A DNA stretch of 17,502 nucleotides, from NCBI GenBank assembly GCA_038231495.1, contig JBBRLG010000078.1, forward strand, positions 1 to 17,502. The letters are read 5' to 3'. The notes beneath the pieces were generated by a model. That model was not told the DNA's origin. It worked only from the letters and a program-made list of their open reading frames with translations, and ran no database searches. Made by a program: the position numbers and the translations under genes. This DNA is from JBBRLG01 sp038231495. GTDB lineage: Bacteria; Planctomycetota; Planctomycetia; Gemmatales; Gemmataceae. This document shows, in pieces, positions 7,488 through 13,326 of the stretch; the stretch's first letter is position 1, and each line of letters begins with the position of its first letter.

Positions 7488-7883
7488 TTAGCCGGCGACT
7501 GGTCGGTCAATTTCCAAATTGAGTTGCGGTCCGTTGAGCAGGATTCGGTGAGCGTTCAAGACATCCCGACCAAGGAGAATGTAAGGCTCACGTTCGCCGA
7601 GGACCGCCCGGACTTGGAGAGCCGGCAAGTCATGAATCTGGACCTCGACCAAGAAAATGGGCAATTCCAATACCTCCCCGCTGAATCCTTGAAACAGGCA
7701 TCGGCCGTCCTCGACCAAACCGAGAGCTTCAATCGTGTTGCCTGGCAGGACGGTTCGGTCGGCTGCGGTGTCCACAAGGGCCGGCAAGCTTGTCATTTGC
7801 CGCCCAGTGGCTTGGCAACGAAGCGACACGTTCACGAAAGGGGCTGGCGGACGAAGCTGCTCGGCATAGCGAAAGCGTATCAT
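7488..7883 (-). CDS. Retropepsin-like aspartic protease (clan AA), 131 aa
   Basis: It has the layout of a single-domain, dimeric retroviral-type aspartic protease: the catalytic loop PALVDTAADRTVLPG (34-48) with D38, a flap-like region (GFSGEVLELP, 66-75), and the hydrophobic-glycine motif ILLGRDVLN (102-110). The catalytic triplet reads D-T-A instead of the usual D-T/S-G, so activity needs doubt. No signal peptide is seen, so it is probably cytoplasmic. Its ATG overlaps the stop of the upstream DUF5678-like gene (ATGA), showing translational coupling. Small bacterial retropepsin-like genes commonly travel with DUF5678-type or antitoxin-type genes in planctomycetes and cyanobacteria, from memory. 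Its substrate is unknown. Confidence 0.75.
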   Translation of the reverse strand: MIRFRYAEQLRPPAPFVNVSLRCQATGRQMTSLPALVDTAADRTVLPGNTIEALGLVEDGRCLFQGFSGEVLELPIFLVEVQIHDLPALQVRAVLGEREPYILLGRDVLNAHRILLNGPQLNLEIDRPVAG

Positions 7884-8188
7884 ACGCCTTCTCCTGCCGG
7901 CCGGTACTCCCGATAGTGCGGTATGCGCACAACAGGCAGCGGAGTTGCCACCAACCCGACATGAATGGGCACATAACCAACGCGGGCATGAACGCGTTGG
8001 ATCAGGGCAATGTCGTCCGCGTCGCTATCCACGACCTGTTCTTCGTGGACGGCGACGTACTGGCCGCGGTGGGTTGCCAGCAATTGCGGCAACATACGCA
8101 GGAACGCTTGGTACTCGCGCTCGCCCTTGGTCGGCTGGGGAGCGGGTACTCTGACCTCGAAAGCTGGTTGAGTCAGCGCCTCGCTCAT
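7880..8188 (-). CDS. DUF5678-like small protein (102 aa)
   Basis: The central part (EREYQAFLRMLPQLLATHRG, QYVAVHEEQVVDSDADDIAL, VHARVGYVPIHVGLV) matches my memory of DUF5678: a helix, a beta strand 'GQYVAVH', 'VVDS..D', then 'GYVPIHV'. The C-terminus (VVRIPHYREYRP) is also typical of proteins next to a retropepsin-like gene. It is small, soluble and has no known activity. The ATG has a strong GGAGAGG site upstream and lies 51 nt after the calcium ATPase stop on the same strand; its own stop overlaps the protease start by 4 nt (ATGA), so it forms the first gene of the accessory operon 8188-6771. Confidence 0.7.
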   Translation of the reverse strand: MSEALTQPAFEVRVPAPQPTKGEREYQAFLRMLPQLLATHRGQYVAVHEEQVVDSDADDIALIQRVHARVGYVPIHVGLVATPLPVVRIPHYREYRPAGEGV

Positions 8189-8239
8189 TACTGCCTCTCC
8201 GGAACGGAAAAATGGACACAGCCATCTCTTGAGCCGCGC

Positions 8240-11200
8240 TCACCGAACGGCACTTTTCATCATTAACCGCACCCACCGCGCCACCTCCGCAAACACCAGC
8301 ACGCTCGCCGTGCTGCCGATGATTATAACCCATTGCAACGGCCCCAGTGGTTCCACTTTGAAAACCGAGCCGCCGAACGTCACGATGACGACCTGGCCGA
8401 CTGCGACGAGACCGGCAATCGTTAAGAACGTCGGGTTGGCAAACAGGCGGTGGAAGCCGCTCACTTGCGGCACCAGCGACCGGCAGTTGATCTGGTTCCA
8501 CACCTGGAAGAAGACGTAGACGCTGAAGAAGATACTCACTTGTAACACAGTGAATGCCACGTCGCCGACCTGGCCGTCCAGCGCCGGCTGGTCCGAGCCA
8601 TGCACCACCCATTCGCCCGGCCGCGCCGCGTCGGGTTCGAGCAGCGCCGCCGGCACTGCCGTGCGGTTGCCGCTCGTCTCGAAGGACCAGTCGCCGGTGC
8701 CCGCGAACAGGCCCGGCTTGTCCGGGTTGCCGCGCATCGCGATCAGCAGCGCCAGCATCGTTACGACGAAGAATGCCGCCGTTACGAAGATGGTGCGCAG
8801 CATCGGCTTCGTCAAAATACTCTCGTCGCGGCGCTTTGGCGGCAAGTCCATCAGGCCCGGTCGCGGCGGCTCGGAGCAGAGCGCGATCGACGCGAAGGTG
8901 TCCATGATGACGTTGATCCACAGCAGTTGCAGCACCGAAAACGGCGCTTTTACGCCGAAGAGCAGCGGCCCCAGGAACGCAATCGTCAGCGCGCTGATGT
9001 TGATCGTCACCTGGAACTGGATGAAACGTTGAATGTTTTCATACAGCGACCGGCCCCAGTGGACGGCCTTGACGATGGTGGCAAACGAGTCGTCGAGCAG
9101 AACGATTTTGCTCGCCTCCTTCGCCACCTCGGTGCCCGCGATGCCCATTGCCAGGCCCACGTCCGCCTTTTTCAGGGCCGGTGCGTCGTTGGTGCCGTCG
9201 CCGGTGACGGCGACGACTTCTCCCAACTCTTGCAGCAATTTCACCAGGCGGTATTTGTCCAGCGGTTTCGCACGGGCCAGGATGCGCATGGTCGGCAAAC
9301 GCAATTTCAACGCGTCGTCGCTCAGGGCGTTGAACGTCGGGCTGGTGAGGACGGTCGCGGTCTCGGTGTCGATCGGCTCGTCGGCACGGTCGATCAGGCC
9401 GATGTCGAAGCCGATGGCGCGGGCCGTCTCGACGTTGTCGCCGGTGACCATCTTGACTTCGATGCCGGCCCGACGGCACTGGCCGATGGCCTCCTTCACG
9501 TCCAGCCGCAGCGGGTCCTTGATGGCGACGAAGCCGGTATAAACCAGGCCGGTTTCCAGGGCGTCGCGGCGCGCGTGCAATTCGTCTTCCGTGGCCGGCG
9601 TGTCCGGCGGCAACAGCGCGTAGCCGAACGCCAGCGTCCGCATCGCCCGCGCGCTGGCGTCGCGCAGCTTCTCCTCGACCGCCCGGCGTTCGTCCGGCGT
9701 CCACTCCTGCACGGTGCCGGCGGCGTCCAGGTAGTGCGTGCTGTTTTGCAACACCCATTCCGGCGCGCCTTTGACCAGCGTGGCGAGCCGGTCGCCGGAG
9801 CGGATCACCGTCGTCATGCGCTTGCGCTCGGAACTGAAATGGACCTGGTAAAGCGGCCGCGTTTGCAGTCGCAGTTTCAGATAGGAGATGTCGCTTTCCG
9901 CGAGCCATTGCAGCAACGCGCCCTCTGTCGTGTTGCCGGCGACGACTGCTTTGCCCTCTTTCTCTTCGAGGTTCGCGGTCGAGTTGACGGCGGCGTTGCG
10001 CACGAGCCAGTCCAGCGGTCCGCCCGCCGGCCGATCCTGCAGCCGCGGCCAATCGCCCTCGCGGTCGAACACTTGCCCGGCCAGTGCCAGGCGGACGACC
10101 TGCATCTTGTTCTGCGTCAGCGTGCCGGTCTTGTCGGAGCAGATGACGGTCGCCGAGCCGATGGTTTCACAAGCGACGAGTTGCCGAACCAGGCTGTTGG
10201 CCCGCGTCATCTTTTGCATGGCGAGGGCCAGCGACACCGTGACGCTCATCGGCAAACCTTCCGGCACGGCCACCACGATGATGATGACCATCAGCACGAA
10301 GTAGTCGAGCAGGGCGCTGAACACCTGGACGGCGTCCGGCATCGAGACGGGCCAGTGGACTTCGCCGCCGAGCCAGCCGCGGAAGAGTTGGGCCAGGAAA
10401 ATCAAACCCGCGGCGATGTAGCCAACGCGGCTGATCAATGCCGCCAGCTTTTCCAGCTTTTGTTGCAGCGGCGTCAACGCTTTCGAGATGGTCAGCTTGC
10501 GCTTGACGCGCGTCTCTTCGCCGACCGCCTCAGCCGCTTCCTCTTCATCGTCGGCGGACAACCGACGGGCGATCTGGCCGAGGGCCGTCGCGTCGCCGAC
10601 CTCGGTGACGAGCATCAGGCCGACGCCGTCCACCACCTGGGTGCCGCGGTACAGGCAGCTCGGTTGTTCGGTCCCTTCGGCCGGGTCGTCCGGCGGCCGC
10701 GGCTGCTTGCGGACGGCGTTCGACTCGCCGGTCATGAGCGACTGATCGACGGACAACTCCGTCGCGCGGACCAGCCGGCCGTCCGCCGGGATTTCGTCGC
10801 CGGTTTCCAACAGCACCGCGTCGCCGACGACGACTTCTTCGAGCGCAATGGTGTGAAATACGCCGTCGCGCGTGGCCTTGACGTGCAGCGATTCCTTGTG
10901 CGCGTTAAGGACTTCAAACTCGCGGTCACTCTTGTATTCGCTGAGGAACGCCACGCCGGTCGCGAGGATGACCGCGATCATCACGGCCAGCCCTTCCACC
11001 AATGTGTGGCCGAGTACCAGTCCCGTGAAAAATGTCAGCACCGCCAACGCAAACAGGAGCGACGGCACCCACTGCCCTTGGCGCAACGCGTAGGCACCGG
11101 CGACGAACAACGCGATCAAGCCGACCGCGATGCCGCCGACGAGCGGGCCGTTGCCGGGCACCTTGAACAGGTCCACGACCATCGACAGGAGCGCGGCGGC

Positions 11201-11383
11201 GAGGAGGATCTTGATGATCGGCTCGTCGAACTTTTCGAGGAACTTGCGCCAGAGGGGTTCGCGCGGCAGCGGCGTGAGGCGGTTGGCCCCGAAGCGTTGC
11301 CGGCTTTGGGCGACGCCGGCGGCGGTCAGGCCGGCGTCGGGCGAGGTCGGCAACTGCTGCAAAACGTCGGCAAGGGTGCGCAT
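8240..11383 (-). CDS. P-type IIB calcium-transporting ATPase, PMCA-like (1047 aa)
   Basis: This is an ATP-driven cation pump of the inner membrane, exporting Ca2+ by the family's known chemistry. Visible motifs are TGES (218-221, actuator), VPEGLP in M4 (373-378), DKTGTLT (417-423, phosphorylated Asp417), KGAPE (538-542), TGDN (647-650) and TGDGTNDAP (727-735). M6 reads LLWINVIMDTFASIAL, the plasma-membrane calcium ATPase form (Asn824, Asp828), which supports one Ca2+ per cycle. The N-terminus is short and has no calmodulin-site tail. Odd: between M1 (54-72) and the standard M2 (about 130-148) lie two further hydrophobic segments (81-100 and 106-125). The ATG has no clear Shine-Dalgarno and lies 13 nt from the long inverted repeat at 11396. 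Confidence 0.92.
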   Translation of the reverse strand: MRTLADVLQQLPTSPDAGLTAAGVAQSRQRFGANRLTPLPREPLWRKFLEKFDEPIIKILLAAALLSMVVDLFKVPGNGPLVGGIAVGLIALFVAGAYALRQGQWVPSLLFALAVLTFFTGLVLGHTLVEGLAVMIAVILATGVAFLSEYKSDREFEVLNAHKESLHVKATRDGVFHTIALEEVVVGDAVLLETGDEIPADGRLVRATELSVDQSLMTGESNAVRKQPRPPDDPAEGTEQPSCLYRGTQVVDGVGLMLVTEVGDATALGQIARRLSADDEEEAAEAVGEETRVKRKLTISKALTPLQQKLEKLAALISRVGYIAAGLIFLAQLFRGWLGGEVHWPVSMPDAVQVFSALLDYFVLMVIIIVVAVPEGLPMSVTVSLALAMQKMTRANSLVRQLVACETIGSATVICSDKTGTLTQNKMQVVRLALAGQVFDREGDWPRLQDRPAGGPLDWLVRNAAVNSTANLEEKEGKAVVAGNTTEGALLQWLAESDISYLKLRLQTRPLYQVHFSSERKRMTTVIRSGDRLATLVKGAPEWVLQNSTHYLDAAGTVQEWTPDERRAVEEKLRDASARAMRTLAFGYALLPPDTPATEDELHARRDALETGLVYTGFVAIKDPLRLDVKEAIGQCRRAGIEVKMVTGDNVETARAIGFDIGLIDRADEPIDTETATVLTSPTFNALSDDALKLRLPTMRILARAKPLDKYRLVKLLQELGEVVAVTGDGTNDAPALKKADVGLAMGIAGTEVAKEASKIVLLDDSFATIVKAVHWGRSLYENIQRFIQFQVTINISALTIAFLGPLLFGVKAPFSVLQLLWINVIMDTFASIALCSEPPRPGLMDLPPKRRDESILTKPMLRTIFVTAAFFVVTMLALLIAMRGNPDKPGLFAGTGDWSFETSGNRTAVPAALLEPDAARPGEWVVHGSDQPALDGQVGDVAFTVLQVSIFFSVYVFFQVWNQINCRSLVPQVSGFHRLFANPTFLTIAGLVAVGQVVIVTFGGSVFKVEPLGPLQWVIIIGSTASVLVFAEVARWVRLMMKSAVR

Positions 11384-11395
11384 GATGATTCAAAA

Positions 11396-11555
11396 TGAAA
11401 CCACGGAATACACGGAAAACACGGAAAAAAGACGTAGCCGCAAGCGGCCCGCTTGCTGGCTGGACTGCGGCAAACGCAGCCGGCGTGCCAGCCGACAAGC
11501 GGGCCGCTTGTGGCTACGTCTTTTTTCCGTGTTTTCCGTGTCTTCCGTGGTTTCA
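11396..11555. repeat. 160-bp long inverted repeat, 60-bp arms
   Basis: The arms 11396-11455 and 11496-11555 are reverse complements with only two mismatches in 60; the 40-nt loop contains further short inversions (CTGGC/GCCAG). Outer parts are CACGGAA-type repeats (ACACGGAAAACACGG), inner parts hold the GCCGCAAGCGGC core and CCCGCTTG. It fills almost the whole gap between frr and the calcium ATPase. It encodes spurious small frames in both directions, which I do not call genes. A transcript across it would fold into a very stable hairpin. Confidence 0.95.
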
Positions 11556-11564
11556 TCGCCTTTG

Positions 11565-12125
11565 TTACTGTTCCATGATTTCCTTGGACTTCTTGTCCGC
11601 CATGTCCGCGACCTTGTCCTCGTACTGCTTGAGCAGTTTCTGCACCTCGTCCTTGCCGCCGTCGCGCTCGTCCTCGGTCATTTCCTTGTTCTTTTCGGCC
11701 TGGTCGAAGTGCTTGTTGCCGTCGCGGCGAATGTTACGGCAGGCGACCTTGGCCTCCTCCGACGACTTCTTGATGCGCGACACTAACTTGGTCCGCTGTT
11801 CGCCGCTCATCGGCGGCACGGTCAGGCGGATCATCTTGCCGTCGTTGTTCGGCGACATGCCCAGGTCGCTGGAACGGACCGCCTTTTCGATCTCCTTCAA
11901 AACCGACTGGTCGAACGGGCGGATGACGATTTGCTGCGGGTCGGGCGTGCTGATCTGGGCCAGTTGTTTCAGGGGCGTCGGCGAGCCGTAGTATTCGACG
12001 CGCAGGCTGTCCACCAGGGCCGGCGTCGCCCGCCCGGTGCGGAGGCCGCGCAGCTCGTCGCGGAAAACGCTGACGGCTTTCTCCATCCGCTCTTCCGCGT
12101 CCATCAGGATTTCGTCACTTGTCAT
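11565..12125 (-). CDS. frr: Ribosome recycling factor (186 aa)
   Basis: The protein splits post-termination ribosomes together with EF-G. It shows the family's hallmarks: the N-terminal long helix DAEERMEKAV, the segment GLRTGRATPALVDSLRVEYY, then GSPTPLKQLA, and the C-terminal helix ending in KEIMEQ. The domain II hinge region and IRPFD are present. The 186-aa length agrees with the usual ~185. The ATG at 12125 is chosen over a TTG 6 nt upstream because GAGGT sits about 7 nt before it. It lies 57 nt after pyrH, the common bacterial order, with a 34-bp palindrome in the gap. Confidence 0.96.
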   Translation of the reverse strand: MTSDEILMDAEERMEKAVSVFRDELRGLRTGRATPALVDSLRVEYYGSPTPLKQLAQISTPDPQQIVIRPFDQSVLKEIEKAVRSSDLGMSPNNDGKMIRLTVPPMSGEQRTKLVSRIKKSSEEAKVACRNIRRDGNKHFDQAEKNKEMTEDERDGGKDEVQKLLKQYEDKVADMADKKSKEIMEQ

Positions 12126-12140
12126 GGTCAAACCTCGCAG

Positions 12141-12174
12141 GCCGCTTGCGGCTGAGCGCTCAGCCGCAAGCGGC
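12141..12174. repeat. Perfect 34-bp palindrome between pyrH and frr
   Basis: Two 17-nt halves (GCCGCTTGCGGCTGAGC and its reverse complement) meet without a loop. It has the same GCCGCTTGCGGC core as the elements at 5257, 11438, 17405 and 17456. There is no T-run, so a simple intrinsic terminator is unlikely; it may affect stability of the pyrH-frr mRNA. Confidence 0.93.
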
Positions 12175-12182
12175 GTTCTGTA

Positions 12183-12935
12183 TTAAACCGTTTCATTAAC
12201 CAGCGTGCCGATGGTGTGGCCGGCGATGGCGCGTTCAATGTTACCGTCCTGCTTGAAGTTGAAGACCAGGATCGGCAACTTGGCGTCGCGGCACTGCGTG
12301 ATCGCTTCCAGGTCCATCACGCGCAGATTATCGCGCAACACCTGGGCGAATGTCAACTTTTCGTAACGCACCGCGTGCGGATTCCGCTCCGGGTCTTCGC
12401 TGTAAACGCCATCCACCTTTGTGGCCTTGAGGAGGATGTCGGCGCCCAACTCGCGGCCGCGCAGGGCGGCGGCGGTGTCGGTCGTCACGAACGGGTTGCC
12501 GGTGCCGCCGGCCAGGATGACGATGCGGCCCTTCTCCAGGTGGCGCGTGCAACGGCGGCGAATGTACGGCTCGGCCACGTTGTCCATGCGGATCGCCGTT
12601 TGCAGCCGCGTTTCGCAGTTGAGGCTTTCCAGCGCGTCCTGGAGCGCCAGGCCGTTGAGCACCGTCGCGACCATGCCCATGTAATGGGCGGTGGCCTCTT
12701 TGATAACCTCGCCGCCGGCGCTGAACTGGGTGCCGCGCAGGATGTTGCCCCCGCCGACGACGATGGCCAGCTGCACGCCGCGCTGGACGATGCGCTTGGC
12801 CTGGCGGGCGACGCTCAGCGTTTCGTCGATGTTGATGCCGCTCTTGCCGGCGTGGCCGAAGCCCTCGCCGCTCAGCTTCAACAGGACGCGCTTGTACTTC
12901 GGTTTGAGAGGGTCGCCGGGGTCGTGCTGGTCCAT
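12183..12935 (-). CDS. pyrH: UMP kinase (250 aa)
   Basis: This amino-acid-kinase-fold enzyme phosphorylates UMP to UDP with ATP, in the cytoplasm; bacterial forms are hexamers regulated by GTP/UTP. Motifs are LLKLSGE (18-24), VVGGGNILRG (59-68), the MGMVATVLNGLALQDAL block (86-102), AGGTGNPFVTTDTAAALRG (142-160) and KATKVDGVYSEDP (170-182). It lacks only minor N-terminal conservation before KYKRVLL. The ATG is the first in frame and it is preceded by GCGGAAC; a good promoter lies upstream at 12978-13006. frr follows. The usual rpsB-tsf pair is not upstream here; instead there is a divergent gene. Confidence 0.97.
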   Translation of the reverse strand: MDQHDPGDPLKPKYKRVLLKLSGEGFGHAGKSGINIDETLSVARQAKRIVQRGVQLAIVVGGGNILRGTQFSAGGEVIKEATAHYMGMVATVLNGLALQDALESLNCETRLQTAIRMDNVAEPYIRRRCTRHLEKGRIVILAGGTGNPFVTTDTAAALRGRELGADILLKATKVDGVYSEDPERNPHAVRYEKLTFAQVLRDNLRVMDLEAITQCRDAKLPILVFNFKQDGNIERAIAGHTIGTLVNETV

Positions 12936-12977
12936 GGAGCGTTCCGCTGGGGTCCTGGGTTCGCCGGTCTGTCGCCA

Positions 12978-13006
12978 ATTATAGCGGGGGGGCGCGCATC
13001 AGCCAA
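12978..13006 (-). promoter_or_regulatory. pyrH: Candidate sigma70-type promoter for pyrH-frr
   Basis: On the minus strand, TTGGCT (13006-13001), a 17-nt spacer, then a consensus TATAAT (12983-12978), about 43 nt upstream of the pyrH ATG. Spacing and -10 are ideal for a housekeeping sigma factor; it is still a pattern match. Confidence 0.55.
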
Positions 13007-13136
13007 CCGGCTGGCGGTTCGGGCAAATACCAGCGCGAAACCACGAATGGATGTAAATGCAAATCGCACCAGCCGGCACGGACGGAATGTTCGGACCAGC
13101 TTTCGGCGGCCGCGCTCTGATTTCGCGGAAAGCCTT

Positions 13137-13165
13137 TTGACTTGGGGCGGTCGTTGCCCTATCCT
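13137..13165 (+). promoter_or_regulatory. Candidate sigma70-type promoter for the TIG-repeat gene
   Basis: TTGACT (13137-13142), a 17-nt spacer, then TATCCT (13160-13165). The leader to the ATG at 13327 would be about 155 nt. Confidence 0.4.
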
Positions 13166-13326
13166 ATTAACTTCACCCGCTTCCCATCCCGTCGCCGCGG
13201 CGGAGCTTCAACGGCGCACGGGATTCTCCCCACACAACGACACCGGGCCGGACCGCGCGCTTGCGCTACGGCGGGCGGAAGCGTTTTTTGACGACCGGGC
13301 CGCGTGCCCGCAAGGGGAGACGATCC

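Larger units (their letters stand above)
12936..13326. other. Divergent intergenic region (391 nt) between pyrH and the TIG protein
   Basis: It holds promoter candidates in both directions (12978-13006 minus; 13137-13165 plus) and the ribosome site AGGGGAGA at 13313-13320 for the plus-strand gene. I see no RNA gene or large repeat inside; an apparent frame reaching back to 13261 in the TIG gene starts at a TTG and is not used. Confidence 0.6.

Noticed and set aside
8600..11398. Open frame of over 900 codons on the plus strand opposite the calcium ATPase
   Set aside because: It is the antisense shadow of a strongly conserved P-type ATPase; its protein is rich in Arg, Gln, His, Asp and Val in a pattern typical of reverse-frame translation of GC-rich DNA.
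11395..11556. Small frames (MKPR(N/K)TRKTRKKDVA) from both strands of the long inverted repeat
   Set aside because: They are identical products of the two arms of a palindrome; they encode no known protein and lack ribosome sites.
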